A stretch of DNA of 64,000 bases from Pseudoduganella armeniaca (lineage in GTDB: Bacteria; Pseudomonadota; Gammaproteobacteria; Burkholderiales; Burkholderiaceae_D), in NCBI RefSeq assembly GCF_003028855.1, contig NZ_CP028324.1:4402001-4466000 (forward strand), written 5' to 3'. Below the pieces are notes generated by a model. That model saw nothing but the letters and a program-made list of their open reading frames with translations, had not been told where the DNA came from and made no database searches. Every line of letters begins with the position of its first letter. Within the stretch, counting starts at the first letter, position 1. Positions 1 to 10,610 of this stretch are shown here, one piece after another. Both the position numbers and the translations under genes were made by a program.

Positions 1-2
1 CA

Positions 3-98
3 CTCGGCCGGCTGTACCTGAAGCGCGGCGCCGACCATGCCTACGAATGGATCGGCCGGGCGATCTTTTGCGCCAGCCGGCGCGAGGCCGGCCTGTAG
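3..98 (+). CDS. 3' end of an unidentified gene
   Basis: An open frame enters from the left edge and ends at TAG (96-98), giving 31 C-terminal residues that finish with SRREAGL. The stretch is rich in Arg, Gly and Ala with a few aromatics, and its codon use is GC-rich at third positions like the genuine genes. Too little remains to assign a family. It converges on the minus-strand gene ending at 137, so it is probably not part of the xyloglucan operon. It could be a chance open frame, since it is short. Confidence 0.4.
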   Translation, partial: LGRLYLKRGADHAYEWIGRAIFCASRREAGL

Positions 99-136
99 TT
101 GGCACATGAAGTACCGCCTTGGGTCTGGAATGGGTG

Positions 137-781
137 CTACCCGCGCAGCGGCACCCGCTGGAAGCGCCGCCGCCACTTGCCATTGACCAGCCGGCGCGTC
201 GTCGTTTCGACCCACTTGCCGTCGGCGGAGATCGACTCGTCCACTTCCTCGACCAGCGCAAGCCTGCCTTTGATGTAGCGATACCTGGCGCTGGAATGCT
301 GGCAGCACCCGCCGCGCGAACCGGACGTGATGGTAGCGTCGGGATGGATGGACGGCTGCGACAGTTCGGACAGCACCTCGTCCAGCGCGAACTGGCCGCG
401 ACGCGGATCGAACAGGTAGAACTGGTTGACGAAGTTCGGCCCCGCGCCGCCGTCGTTGTACGGCACCGCGAGATCGGGCCGGCCGTCGAAATTGGCGTCC
501 ACCACCTGCACCAGCTCCGCCACCTCGCGCCGCGTGGGCAGCGCGTCGTCGACCTGGATTTCCTGCACGGTGGTGCCGGTCTTGCGGTCCACGACGCGGA
601 TGCCGTGGATCGTCGACCAGTCGTCGTCCTCCTGCGTCGCGTACGCGGCGAACGCGAAATCGGCCGTCCGCACGCGCTGCTCGCACCACGCCGGCTGCGG
701 CGCCGCTGCTTCGTCGGCGCGGGCAAGCGCGCCCGCGGCCAGGCACGCCAGCAGCGCGCCGATCCGGATCAAGGTCTTCAT
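137..781 (-). CDS. Secreted XAC2610-like protein with a calcium-binding loop
   Basis: Encodes 214 residues with a signal peptide (MKTLIRIG then a hydrophobic run, likely cleaved near ALARA-DE, about residue 22). The motif VDANFDGRPDLAV has the Asp-x-Asn-x-Asp-Gly spacing of an EF-hand-like or FG-GAP calcium loop. The following Gly-Gly-Cys-Cys stretch and aromatic C-terminus resemble XAC2610-type periplasmic or lipoprotein folds. There is no lipobox, so a soluble periplasmic protein is more likely. It lies 44 bp downstream of the GH3 gene on the same strand and may be the last cistron of the xyloglucan operon, but nothing in it points to carbohydrate chemistry. Its function is unknown. Confidence 0.7.
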   Translation of the reverse strand: MKTLIRIGALLACLAAGALARADEAAAPQPAWCEQRVRTADFAFAAYATQEDDDWSTIHGIRVVDRKTGTTVQEIQVDDALPTRREVAELVQVVDANFDGRPDLAVPYNDGGAGPNFVNQFYLFDPRRGQFALDEVLSELSQPSIHPDATITSGSRGGCCQHSSARYRYIKGRLALVEEVDESISADGKWVETTTRRLVNGKWRRRFQRVPLRG

Positions 782-825
782 GGGGCCGAGACGTTAGCAC
801 ACCCCGGCCGCGCCGGCCAGGGGGC

Positions 826-3018
826 TCAGCGGACCGGCTGCAGCGCCACCGGGATGGTGCTTGCCCCGACGCGCGCGCGGGCCTGCGCCACCGGCGCATC
901 GGCGGCGGTAGCGAGGGTGAACGTGTACTGGCCGGGCGCCACCTTCCATGCGCCTGCCTTGGGCACGTAGACGGCAAGCATGCGCGCCGGCACGGTCACG
1001 CTGACCTGCTTGCGTTCGCCCGGCTGCAGCAGCAGCTTGTCCCAGCCGGCCAGCCGGCGCGGCGCTTCCCAGCCCGCGGCCTTGAACGCCGCGGCGTACA
1101 CCTGCGGCACCGCGTAGCCGGGGCGCGTGCCCGTGTTCTTCACCGCGAAGTCCACTCTGACCGCGCCGCCGCCAGCCGGCCGCGCCACCAGGCCGTCGAA
1201 CGCGAACGTGGTGTACGACAAGCCATGGCCGAACGCGAACACCGGCTTGCGTCCCGTCTTCTCGAACCACTTGTAGCCGACGGCCGCGCCCTCGATATCG
1301 TAGTCGGTCTTGAAGCGGCCGGTCTTGCTGGTGGGGTCGCCGTCGATTTTCGGCCGGGGCAACTGCGCTTCCGACTGCGCGAACGTGGCCGGCAGCCGGC
1401 CGGAGGCGTCCACCTCGCCCGTCAGCACGCGCGCGATGGCCTCGCCACCGGCCGTGCCGGGATACCAGGCCGCCAGCACGGCGGCCGCCTGGTCCAGCCA
1501 TGGCATCGTCACCGGGCCGCCCGTCTCCAGCACGACGACGGTGCGGCGGTTGGCGCTGGTGACCGCGTCGACCAGCGCGTCCTGGTTGTCCGGCAGCGCC
1601 AGCGACGGCACGTCCAGGCTCTCGGCCGTCCACTGCGTGCCGAACACGATGGCCACGTCGCTCTGCGCCGCCAGCCGGGCCGCCGCCGCCACGTCCTTGC
1701 CGTCGTGGTAAGTCACCTCGGCCTGCGTACGCGCCGCCAGGGCCTTCAGCGGCGACGACGGGAACCAGACGATCGGCCCAGGGAAGCCCTGCGGGCCCTC
1801 GCCCTTGACGGCGCTGCCGCCGACCGGATGCACTTGCGCGGCGCCGCCGCCGGACAGCACGGCCACGTCGGCATGGCCGCCGATGATGGCGATCTTGCGC
1901 ACATCGCGCGCCAGCGGCAGCACGCCGCCGGCATTCTTGAGCAGCACGATGCCCTCCTCCGCGCCGCGCCGCGTGACCTGGGCATGGGCGGCGAAGTCGA
2001 TCTTGTCCGGCTCGACGACGGGTACGGGATTGTCCATCAGGCCATTGGCGTGCATCGCCCACAGGATGCGGGTCACCATGTCGTCCAGCCGCGCCTTCGG
2101 CACGTGACCGTTGTCCACCGCCTCGCGCAGCGCGGGGCCGAAGTAAGGCGAGGCATCGAACGGCCAGCCGGACTGCTGGTCCAGGCCCGCCAGGGCGGCC
2201 GGAATGGTCGAATGCACGGCGCCCCAGTCCGACATCACGTAGCCCTGGTAGCCCCAGTCGCGCTTGAGCACCCGGTTCAGCAGGTAGTCGCTCTCGCACG
2301 CATACACGCCGTTGACCAGGTTGTACGAGCACATCACCGAGCCGGGATTGCCGTGCTCGATGGCGATCTGCAGGGCCAGCAGGTCGGACATGCGGCCGGC
2401 CGCGTCGCCCACCTTGACGTCGATCGTGGTGCGGTTGGTTTCCTGGTCGTTGAAGGCGAAATGCTTCAAGGTCGAGACGATGCCGTTCGACTGGATGCCG
2501 CGAATCTGCTCGCCCGTCATCGTGCCGGCCAGCAGCGGGTCCTCGCCCGCGTACTCGAAATTGCGGCCGTTGCGCGGTTCGCGCATCAGGTTGACGGCAC
2601 CGGCCAGCAGCACGTTGTGGCCGGACAGCCTGGCTTCCTTGCCGATCATCGCACCGGCCTCGTAGGCCAGCTGGCGATTCCACGTCGCCGCCGTGGCCAG
2701 GCCGGACGGCAGCGCCGTGCGCCCGCGCGGCGCGGGCGAAGGCTGCGTGGCCACGCCGATGCCCGCGTCGGTCTGGTGCTGCGGCGGGATGTTCAGGCGC
2801 GGCACGCCGTGGATGAAGCCGGCCGTGTAGTTGATGCCCTCCTTGGGCCGGGCAACGCCGTTGAAGTCCGTCGAAAAATAGCCGAACACCAGCTTCAGCT
2901 TCTCCTCCTGCGTCATCTGCGCCACGGTCGCCTTGGCGCGCTGCGCCGGGTCGGCTGGCTGGGCCTGGGTGCCTGTGGCGCACAGCGCCGCCAGCATGCA
3001 TACGATGCGTTTCCTCAT
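826..3018 (-). CDS. Glycoside hydrolase family 3 beta-glucosidase
   Basis: Encodes 730 residues, normal for a three-domain GH3 enzyme. A signal peptide ends near residue 19 (TQA-QP), so export is expected. The N-terminal barrel carries the KHF (about 185-187) substrate-binding motif and the nucleophile Asp264 in VMSDWGAVHS. A middle alpha/beta sandwich and a C-terminal fibronectin-III-like domain follow, the last ending before residue 730. In this locus the enzyme would remove glucose from the non-reducing end of xyloglucan oligosaccharides once GH31 has taken off xylose. It is 11 bp downstream of the GH31 stop codon, so co-transcription is likely. Aryl-glucosidase or beta-xylosidase activity is possible within GH3, but the neighbours favour beta-glucosidase. 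Confidence 0.9.
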   Translation of the reverse strand: MRKRIVCMLAALCATGTQAQPADPAQRAKATVAQMTQEEKLKLVFGYFSTDFNGVARPKEGINYTAGFIHGVPRLNIPPQHQTDAGIGVATQPSPAPRGRTALPSGLATAATWNRQLAYEAGAMIGKEARLSGHNVLLAGAVNLMREPRNGRNFEYAGEDPLLAGTMTGEQIRGIQSNGIVSTLKHFAFNDQETNRTTIDVKVGDAAGRMSDLLALQIAIEHGNPGSVMCSYNLVNGVYACESDYLLNRVLKRDWGYQGYVMSDWGAVHSTIPAALAGLDQQSGWPFDASPYFGPALREAVDNGHVPKARLDDMVTRILWAMHANGLMDNPVPVVEPDKIDFAAHAQVTRRGAEEGIVLLKNAGGVLPLARDVRKIAIIGGHADVAVLSGGGAAQVHPVGGSAVKGEGPQGFPGPIVWFPSSPLKALAARTQAEVTYHDGKDVAAAARLAAQSDVAIVFGTQWTAESLDVPSLALPDNQDALVDAVTSANRRTVVVLETGGPVTMPWLDQAAAVLAAWYPGTAGGEAIARVLTGEVDASGRLPATFAQSEAQLPRPKIDGDPTSKTGRFKTDYDIEGAAVGYKWFEKTGRKPVFAFGHGLSYTTFAFDGLVARPAGGGAVRVDFAVKNTGTRPGYAVPQVYAAAFKAAGWEAPRRLAGWDKLLLQPGERKQVSVTVPARMLAVYVPKAGAWKVAPGQYTFTLATAADAPVAQARARVGASTIPVALQPVR

Positions 3019-3029
3019 CCGTTTCGTCC

Positions 3030-5899
3030 TTACAGTTTCACCGTGACGGCTTGGCCGTCGTATTGCACTTCCTTGTCGGCCGTGTCGAGCGTGTCGCTGG
3101 ACGACACGCCCGGCTTGACGAAGTGCACGCGCAGCGTGCGCCGCGCCACCATGCCCGGGTAGCTGCCTTCGCGCGCGCCGATCGACAGCGTGCGGCGCCG
3201 CTCATCCCAGCGCAGCGCGATGCGCGAGAACTCGCCGCGCCGGTAGCCTTCCGATACGCCGTCGTCCTCGTACAGGCTGAACTGCCCGTCCGCGCCAGTG
3301 TAGACCTTCAGGGTCAGCGGCGCATCCGGCTTCTCGTCGACGTACTGCGTCACAGGGCCCATCGGCACGATGGCGCCGGCCCGGACCAGCAGCGGCATCT
3401 GCGTTTCCGGCGCCTTGACGACAATATTGCGACCGCCTTCGTAGCGCTGCCCCGTGAACCAGTCGTACCACGACGCCCCTTGGGCAGGTAGACGCTGCGC
3501 TCACGCGCGCCATAGCTTGTCACCGGCGCCACCAGCATGGCGCGGCCGAACAGGTACTGGTCGCGGATGTCCTTCACTTTCTCGTCGTGCGCGAAGTCCA
3601 TCACCAGGCCGCGCATGATGGAACCGTCGTTGAAATGCGTGTCCGATGCCGTCGCGTAGATGTAGGGCATCAGCCGGTAGCGCAGCTTCAGGTAGTCCAC
3701 CATGGCCGCGCGCGTGGCCGAGCCTTCCGGCGCCAGGTTGTAGATCTCGCGCTTGACCACCTCGCCGTGCGAGCGGAACAGCGGCGAGAACGCGCCGAAC
3801 TGGAACCAGCGCAGGTTCAGCTCCTGCCACTCGCGCACGTCCTCCGGTTTTGCCTGGCTGCCGTCGATGCGGCGGTTTTCCTGCGCCGAGCCCAGTTCGC
3901 CCGTCTGGAAGCGGGTCTCCTGCGCATAGCCGCCGATATCGTGGGTCCACATCGGCAGGCCGGACAGCGAAGCCTGCACACCGGCCGAGATCTGGTCGTA
4001 CAGGTTGTTCCAGCGCCCCACCGTGTCGCCGCTCCAGATCGCGACGGCGTTGCGCTGCACGCCGGCGAAGCCGGAACGCGACAGGATGAACTGGCGCTTG
4101 TCCGGCTGGTCGCGCTTGAGGTGCTCGTGGAAGCCCTGCGTGTGCGCCAGGCTGTAGGTGTTGAACGTGACCTCGCCCGGGCCGTACACGGTCGGGCCGA
4201 TCAGCTGCTTGAAGTCCTCCAGGCGCGAATTCGACAGCACGTCCGGTTCCGTATTGTCCATCCACCAGGCGTCGATGCCCAGGTCCACCAGCTTGGTCTT
4301 CATCTGGCGGTAGTAGATGGCGCGCGCCTGCGGCGTGTACGGATCGTAGTGGCTGTTCTTGTAGCCCGGCCCGACCCAATCGAGGTCGCCGTTCTCCACG
4401 TTCTTCGTCCACATGCCGCCGGCGGCCTGCAGCTCCTTGTAGTTGTCCGTGTTGGCGTAGAACTTGCCCCAGATCGAGAACATGATGTGGGCGTTCTGGC
4501 GGTGCACCTCGTCCACCATGCCTTTCGGGTCCGGGAAGCGGGTCTTGTCGAAGTCGTGCGAGCCCCAGCCGTTTTCCGGCCAGTAGAACCAGTCCTGCAC
4601 GATATTGTCCAGTGGCCAGCCGCGCTGGCGGTACTGCTTCACCGTGTCCAGCAACTGCTGCTGCGTCTCGTAGCGCTGGCGCGATTGCCAGAAGCCGAAC
4701 GCCCACTTCGGCATCAGCGGCTGCTCGCCCGTCAGCTTGCGGTAGCCGCCGATCACGCCATCCATGCTGCCGGCGCTGATGACGTAGTAATTGATGGCCT
4801 CGGCCACCTCCGACGACAGGGTCAACGCATGGCGCTCCGGCGCCGGCAACGGATCGTTGTGCGTGACGGCGATCATGCCGCCCTCGGGCTTCCAGTCCAG
4901 TTGGAACTTGACGGGCTTGCCGGCCGCGAAATCGACCTCGAAATTGTGGTACCACGGGTTCCAGCCCTGGCGCCACACGTCCAGCACCTGCTTGCCGTCG
5001 ATGGTCAAGGTGGCGTAGTCGGACGAATACAGCTGCATCTTGTGCCGGCCCGGCTTGGCCGACGCCAGCGTGCCTTCCCACACCACGCGCACGTTCTTCA
5101 GCGACTTCAATGGGCCCAGCTCCCGTGGCCAGAACTCGGCCACGTCCTTCAGGTACTGGTAGCGCAGGTCGTCCTCGCGCCGGGTCAGCGCCAGCTTGCC
5201 GTCCACGTAGTAGCGCGCCGTCAGGGCCCCCGGCTTGCCGTCGGCATCGGCCAGTTGCAGGTCGCGCTTCATCGGCCCGTACGGGCGCGGGTCGCCGAAG
5301 CGCGAGATGCCGTTGTTGTCCCACAGGACGCCGTAGTTGCGGTCCGAGACCACGAAGGGCACGGCGATGTCCATATTATGCTGCTGCAGCAGCACGTCCT
5401 CGCCGTTCAGGTTCATCTGGCCGTTCTGGTGCTGCCCAAGGCCGTAGAACGCGTCCTTGGTGCCGTGGTTGAAGCCCTGCTTCACCGCCAGGAACGGCTT
5501 GCCGCCAAGGCTGACAGGCACGATGCTTTCGCTGGCCTGGCGCAGGAACACGTTCCCCTTCGGATCGGCGAAGCGCACCTGGCCGTCCGCCAGCGAGACC
5601 GTGGCCACCACGTTCTTCGCCGCCAGCGCGACGGCGTTGCCGGCCTTCTTGACCGTGAACGTGCAGGCGCACGGCTTGGCGACCGTCATCAGCGATGGCG
5701 TCAGCTGCTTGCCGGCCTGGTCCACCTTCACCACGTGGACGATATTGTCGGCCATCAGTTCGAGCCGGATTTCCTTGGCCGCGCCGCTGTCCGGCACGAC
5801 CGTCACGCCATGGGCGGTTTGCTGAAAAGTGCCGGCCCACGCCGGGCCGCCTGCCATGGCCATGGTCATGCATGCCAGGCTGATCGTCTTCATCCGCAT
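3030..5899 (-). CDS. GH31 alpha-xylosidase with PA14 insert (one apparent frameshift)
   Basis: Removes alpha-1,6-xylose from xyloglucan oligosaccharides. A signal peptide (MRMKTISLAC to WAG) is followed by a GH31 N-terminal sandwich, a PA14 insert at about residues 228-345, and a barrel with nucleophile Asp548 (WWMDNTEPD) and acid/base Asp625 (WSGDTVGRW). The PA14-in-GH31 layout is that of the Cellvibrio japonicus alpha-xylosidase Xyl31A. At 3475-3480 the frame breaks after VYLPKG. Adding one G to the GGGG run restores ASWYDWFTGQRYEGG and joins the C-terminal sandwich that ends at 3030, giving about 956 residues. A sequencing error is more likely than true decay, since everything else is intact. 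The start is at 5899, with an AGGGG ribosome site about ten bases upstream; 5893 is the alternative. Confidence 0.88.
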
Positions 5900-5919
5900 T
5901 GTCTGTTGTCCCCTGTCTT

Positions 5920-7569
5920 TTAATAAGTGCCGAGTTTTACGCGCAGCACCGTCGGGCGCGCCATGAAATTGAGGCCGTAGTCGGTCTGGTCGCCATTCCA
6001 GTTGCGTTCCATGACCCAGCGGCCCTGGTTGTCGAACTGGCCCTCCTCCACGCGCGCATACATCGACGGCTTGCCGGCATTGGCGCCGGCGCCCTCGAAC
6101 TTGATGCGGGCATGCTGGCCGACGACGATGAATTCGTTGTCGCCGATCTGGGCCACGGCCACGCCGCCGTTCGGCGCTTCCGTGCCGGCGGGCTTGTCCT
6201 GGATGTGCTTGAAGTACTGCGCCTCGCCGAACTGCCATTCGCGGAACGACACGGTGGCCTTCCAGCCGCGCAGCGCGATGGCCTGCGGCGCGCGGTCGTC
6301 GCCCTCGGCCACGCCGCGCGTGCGCCCTTCGAAGGCCCACTGGGCCCACTGCCGCGCCATCGGCCGGAATACGCCGAAGATGGTGCCGAACGGCGCCACC
6401 ATCGTGCGGTCGGTGGCCTTGGCGCCCAGCGGGAAGTTGCTGTAGTCGGCGTAGTCGATGCCGAACGGCGCGAAGCCGATGCCGCCCCGTCCCAGCACGG
6501 CGAAGGCATAGCGCGGATAGGCGGTGGCGTTGCCGATCTCCGGCACGAACAGGGCGTTGTCGGGACGGTGGAACTTGTCCAGCGTGGCCATCACCTTGTT
6601 CGAGGCCGGCTCGTAGATGTCCGGTCCCGCCACGTCGATGTGCGGTGCCGCGGCCTTGTAGATGCCGATCACGTCGTACGTGGGCCCGCCGCTGGCGAAG
6701 TTCTTCTGCCATGGCGCCAGCGGCTCGACCGCGTCGCGCAGCGCGTTGTTGACGAACATCGGCAGGTCGTACACGGCGCGCCCCGCCTTGGCGATCTCCT
6801 CGATGTAGCTGGCGATGGCCCAGGTGTGGAAGTACTGCTCGGCGTAGTCGCCGTACACCTGCTGCCAGGTGCCGCTGGCGGCCCCCTTCACGGGTGACTT
6901 CTGCTGCTTCAGCACCGCCGCCGGCACCGCGCCGGCAAAGGCCTTCTGGCCCGCCGCGCTGTAGTCGCGCGCGTAGCCGTAGGTGCCGACCTCGTTCTGC
7001 ACCTGCACCATGATGACGGTATGACGGTCGCCGTCGATCTGCTTCAGGTGCGTCATCAGCTGCACGAACGCCTTGCGGTCGGCCTTGAGCGTCTCGGTCC
7101 CGTGTGGCGACAGGCAGTAGATCGGCTTGCCCTGCTGGTCCTGCATGCGCGGGAAGCGCGCGTTGTCGAACTTGACCCATTCCGGCACGTAGCTGGGGCC
7201 CGTGTTCTTCCAGGTGCCGAACCACAGCAGCACCAGGCGCACGTTGCGCTCGCGCGCCTGCTGCACCAGCGTGTCGACGTAGCTGAAGTCGAACCTGCCT
7301 TCGACCGGTTCGATCTGCTCCCATGCCACTGGAATCTCCAGCGTGTTGGCGTTGGCGTCCGCCACTGCCGCCCACACTTTCGGCAGTGCCGCCACGTAGT
7401 TGCTGGAGTTGTGCGCCTGGGCGCCCAGCATCAGGTACGGCGCGCCGTCCACCATCAAGGCGTGACGGCCGTCCTGCGTGACGAGACGGGGCAGTTCCGC
7501 CGCCGCGGCCTGGAACGCGGCCCCCAGCATGGCGGCGGCAACGAGCTTCGAAAACGTTTTCATACGCAT
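5920..7569 (-). CDS. GH35 beta-galactosidase (xyloglucan type)
   Basis: Encodes 549 residues from the second in-frame ATG, with a signal peptide ending near residue 24 (AAAA-EL). The GH35 barrel shows the acid/base Glu193 in VQVQNEVGTYG and the nucleophile Glu344 in FVPEIGNA. The compact size and C-terminal beta domain resemble the Cellvibrio Bgl35A branch, which releases galactose from xyloglucan side chains, rather than larger multi-domain GH35 enzymes. The start is translationally coupled to the TonB receptor: the receptor stop TGA sits one base before ATG at 7569. Starts at 7581 and 7563 are also possible. The GH31 gene begins 20 bp downstream of its stop. Confidence 0.88.
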   Translation of the reverse strand: MRMKTFSKLVAAAMLGAAFQAAAAELPRLVTQDGRHALMVDGAPYLMLGAQAHNSSNYVAALPKVWAAVADANANTLEIPVAWEQIEPVEGRFDFSYVDTLVQQARERNVRLVLLWFGTWKNTGPSYVPEWVKFDNARFPRMQDQQGKPIYCLSPHGTETLKADRKAFVQLMTHLKQIDGDRHTVIMVQVQNEVGTYGYARDYSAAGQKAFAGAVPAAVLKQQKSPVKGAASGTWQQVYGDYAEQYFHTWAIASYIEEIAKAGRAVYDLPMFVNNALRDAVEPLAPWQKNFASGGPTYDVIGIYKAAAPHIDVAGPDIYEPASNKVMATLDKFHRPDNALFVPEIGNATAYPRYAFAVLGRGGIGFAPFGIDYADYSNFPLGAKATDRTMVAPFGTIFGVFRPMARQWAQWAFEGRTRGVAEGDDRAPQAIALRGWKATVSFREWQFGEAQYFKHIQDKPAGTEAPNGGVAVAQIGDNEFIVVGQHARIKFEGAGANAGKPSMYARVEEGQFDNQGRWVMERNWNGDQTDYGLNFMARPTVLRVKLGTY

Positions 7570-7570
7570 G

Positions 7571-10500
7571 TCAGAAAGCATAGCGCAATTGTGCGGTATA
7601 GCGCCGGCCGGACACGAACCATGCGCGGCCCATCATGCCGATCCCCTGCTGCATCAGCTGCTTGGCCTTGGCGTCCGTCAGGTTCTGCGCCTCCACGCCC
7701 AGCGAGGTGCGCTCGTTGAGCTGGTACGACAGCGAGCCATCGAGCTGGCCGTACGCGTCGGACCACAGCGGCAGCGCCCAGCCCACGATGCGCTGGCCGA
7801 ACGTGGGGCTGGCCGGATTGCTGTCCGTGCCGTCGCCGCCGCGCGTGCCGTTGACGTTCAGGCCCTGCAGGTTCTTCGAGCGCCAGCTCCAGGCCAGGCG
7901 CGCGGACCACGGGCCCTTGTCGTACAGGAGGGCCAGGTTGTACGAGTTGCGCGACAGGTATTGCAGCGGCAGGTTGCCGAACGCGCGGCCGTCCGTGTCG
8001 CAGCCGTTGATGTTCAGGTTCAGGTTCTCCGCCGTATTGCCGCCCGAGCAGTAGGGCGAGAACGTGGGCTTGTATGGCTTGGTATTGCTGTCGACAAAAG
8101 TGTAGTTGACCTGCACGCCCAGGCCGGACAGCGCGCCCGGCAGCTTGTCGAAGTACTGCTGGTAGGCGATCTCCACGCCGGTGGCGCGACCGCTGGCGCC
8201 GTTCACCGGCCCCGTGACCGTGAAGTTCTGCATGGTGCCGTTGACGTCGGGGATCTGGTAGTCGTAGCTTTGCTGGACGATAACGTCCTTCAGCCGCTTG
8301 TTGAACAGCGCGACCGTCAGCGAATTGGCACGGCCGAAGTACCACTCGGCCGTCAGGTCGACCTGCGTGGCCGTGGTGGGACGCAGCAGCGGATTGCCCT
8401 TGCCCTCGCCCGTCAGGGTCATGCTGTTGATGACGGTGCGCTTCTCCAGCAGGTAGTTGGTCAGGTCGATGTTCTGCTTCAGCGTCGCATAGCCCTGCAG
8501 ATCCTTGAAGTCGGGCCGCGACATCGCTTTCGACAGCGCAAAGCGGAACTGCAGGTCGTCGCGTGCCTTCAGGCGCAGGTTCAGGCTAGGCAGCACGTTG
8601 TGGTACGAGTTCTGGTAGTCCTGGTTGGCCTCGTACGCGGGAATCACGGGGACGGCCGGTCCCGTCACCGTATGCCCTGGCGGGATCGTTACCGAGGGCA
8701 CTGTGAACACCGTGTAGCCGCGCGCCTCCATCTCCGTCTTCACGTAGCGCACGCCCACGTTGCCGTCCACCGGATACTTCCAGTCGTCGAAGCCGAAGCG
8801 CAGCTGGCCGAAGATGGCCTTGGTCTTTTCCGACTGCTCGTTGATGCCGGACGGGTTGCCGCCGAACTTGGCCGGGCTCCAGGTGGCGCAGTTCTGCGCC
8901 TGGCCCGTGCGGGCGGCGCGTTCGGCACAGAGGATGTTGTGGAACTCGTGCAGCGCCGCGTACGAGTTCGGGAAACCGGTGGCCCACGACGTATCCGGGA
9001 ACACCAGCGACGGCACGTTGGCCTTGCCGTTGAAGAAATTGGGGAACGTCGTCAGGTGCGTCGCGCCGGAGAAGCGCGGGTCGGCCAGCCAGGCCAGGTT
9101 GTCGATATTGTTCCCCAGCTGCCAGGTCTGGGAAATGGGCGACCAGTTGTAATCCGGGTTCGAGGTCTCGTTGACGGAATCGCGCTTGGCCAGGCGCACG
9201 CCGAAACGCAGGTCGCGCAGGAACGGGTGGTCGAAGGTGTACTTGGCATCGCCCTTCCAGGCCTTCGAGCTGGCGTCGCTGCGGTCCAGGTGCTCCTGCG
9301 TGAAGGCCCAGTAGTAGCTGTTCGGGTTGGCCAGGTAGGCGCGCTGGGCGTCCGTGAAGATCAGGTTCGGCACGTTGCCGGACAGGTCGATCTGCTGCTC
9401 CGGCATCCGCACGCCGGTCGCCACGGTGGAGTCCAGCCCGCGCGTCTTCGCCTTGATGCGCTGCAGGTCGGAGGTGAATGACCAGCGCTCGTTGGCACGC
9501 CAGGCCACGTTCCAGGAAATATCGGTGGTGTCGGACTTGCGGCTGGCGATGCGGGTGTCGTCACCGAAGTTGATGCCCGGGTCCACCCGATCGAACATCG
9601 TGCCGGTCAGCAGTGCGCCGGTCGGGCTGTAGGTGGCGCCCGGGCGCAGGCCGATGTTGTACGGATTGGAGGCGGCGAACAGCGCCTGCTCGTCCCACTG
9701 CATTTCGTACTTCGACTTGAAGTAGGTCAGGTGCGAGCGCAGGTCGGCGTTGGCCTTCCACTGCAACGCGCCGTACAGGCCCTGGCGCTTGCGGTCGAAG
9801 TTCAGGGTGCGCCATTGCGTGCCCTTCGGCACCCAGACCGTCTTGCCCGGTTCGATGTCGTTGCGCGGATAGTAGGGCTCGACCTGGAAGCCATCGGTGC
9901 GGGTGCCGCTTTCCGAATAGGCGTAGTCGACCAGCGCGCCGATCTCGCCGATGCCGGTCTTCCAGCGGTTCGACAGCAGCGCGGAGCCGGACGGCGACCA
10001 TTTGCCCTTGCGCAGTTCCGAATACGTCGACTGGGCCGAGATGCCGACCTTGGCGCCCTTGAAGTCGAACGGCAGTGCCGTGCGCAGGTTGACCAGGCCG
10101 CCGATGCCGCCTTCGATCTGTTCGGCCGACGGATTCTTGTAGACGTCCAGGCCCGCCATCAGCTCGGGCGGCACGTCCTCGAAGTTCAGCGAGCGGCCGC
10201 CGTTGGCGGAAAACGAGTCGCGCCCGTTCAGTTCCGAGCGCACCATCGACAGGCCGCGGATCGACACGCCCGAGCCTTCCACCGAATAGTGCTCCGGGTC
10301 GCCGCGGCTCATGGTGCGGTCGATCGTCACGCCCACCACCCGTTGCAGCACTTCGGTGACGGAGCGGTCGGGCAGCTTGCCGATGTCCTCGGCCACGATC
10401 GAGTCGACGATTTCGTCGGAATCCTGCTTGATCTTCTGGGCCGACTCGATCGAGCCGCGCTGGCCCGTGACGACGACGGTGACGGGGGCATCGGCCGCCT

Positions 10501-10600
10501 GGCTGCCCGATTGCGCGGTCTGGGCGTGGGCACCCTGCGACGACATCATGGCGATCTGCGCGGCGGCCAGCGCGATCGCGGTCAGCTTGAACTGTTTCAA
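7571..10600 (-). CDS. TonB-dependent outer-membrane receptor for xyloglucan oligosaccharides
   Basis: About 1010 residues from a TTG start at 10600, chosen because AGGAG lies five bases upstream and the next residues form a signal peptide (KQFKLTAIALAAAQ to AHA-Q). A plug domain at about 55-170 contains DSIVAEDIGKLPDRS and SIRGL. A 22-strand barrel follows and ends in the terminal aromatic (YAF). It resembles the long carbohydrate receptors of Xanthomonadales and Caulobacterales (TIGR01782 type). Its place between fucosidase and galactosidase genes matches the Cellvibrio and Xanthomonas xyloglucan loci, so import of xyloglucan oligosaccharides is inferred. No SusD partner is present, as expected outside Bacteroidetes. 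Confidence 0.9.
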   Translation of the reverse strand: MKQFKLTAIALAAAQIAMMSSQGAHAQTAQSGSQAADAPVTVVVTGQRGSIESAQKIKQDSDEIVDSIVAEDIGKLPDRSVTEVLQRVVGVTIDRTMSRGDPEHYSVEGSGVSIRGLSMVRSELNGRDSFSANGGRSLNFEDVPPELMAGLDVYKNPSAEQIEGGIGGLVNLRTALPFDFKGAKVGISAQSTYSELRKGKWSPSGSALLSNRWKTGIGEIGALVDYAYSESGTRTDGFQVEPYYPRNDIEPGKTVWVPKGTQWRTLNFDRKRQGLYGALQWKANADLRSHLTYFKSKYEMQWDEQALFAASNPYNIGLRPGATYSPTGALLTGTMFDRVDPGINFGDDTRIASRKSDTTDISWNVAWRANERWSFTSDLQRIKAKTRGLDSTVATGVRMPEQQIDLSGNVPNLIFTDAQRAYLANPNSYYWAFTQEHLDRSDASSKAWKGDAKYTFDHPFLRDLRFGVRLAKRDSVNETSNPDYNWSPISQTWQLGNNIDNLAWLADPRFSGATHLTTFPNFFNGKANVPSLVFPDTSWATGFPNSYAALHEFHNILCAERAARTGQAQNCATWSPAKFGGNPSGINEQSEKTKAIFGQLRFGFDDWKYPVDGNVGVRYVKTEMEARGYTVFTVPSVTIPPGHTVTGPAVPVIPAYEANQDYQNSYHNVLPSLNLRLKARDDLQFRFALSKAMSRPDFKDLQGYATLKQNIDLTNYLLEKRTVINSMTLTGEGKGNPLLRPTTATQVDLTAEWYFGRANSLTVALFNKRLKDVIVQQSYDYQIPDVNGTMQNFTVTGPVNGASGRATGVEIAYQQYFDKLPGALSGLGVQVNYTFVDSNTKPYKPTFSPYCSGGNTAENLNLNINGCDTDGRAFGNLPLQYLSRNSYNLALLYDKGPWSARLAWSWRSKNLQGLNVNGTRGGDGTDSNPASPTFGQRIVGWALPLWSDAYGQLDGSLSYQLNERTSLGVEAQNLTDAKAKQLMQQGIGMMGRAWFVSGRRYTAQLRYAF

Positions 10601-10610
10601 AGCGTCTCCT
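10598..10610 (-). promoter_or_regulatory. Ribosome-binding site deciding a TTG start
   Basis: On the minus strand AGGAG (10606-10610) lies five bases before TTG (10600-10598). Longer in-frame starts exist upstream, but they add a charged segment in front of the signal peptide and have no such site. Confidence 0.7.

Noticed and set aside
1225..3162. Long plus-strand open frame opposite the GH3 gene
   Set aside because: It is a mirror frame of a GC-rich gene: Arg/His/Gln/Val-rich with no domain, while the opposite strand encodes a full GH3 enzyme with signal peptide and catalytic Asp.
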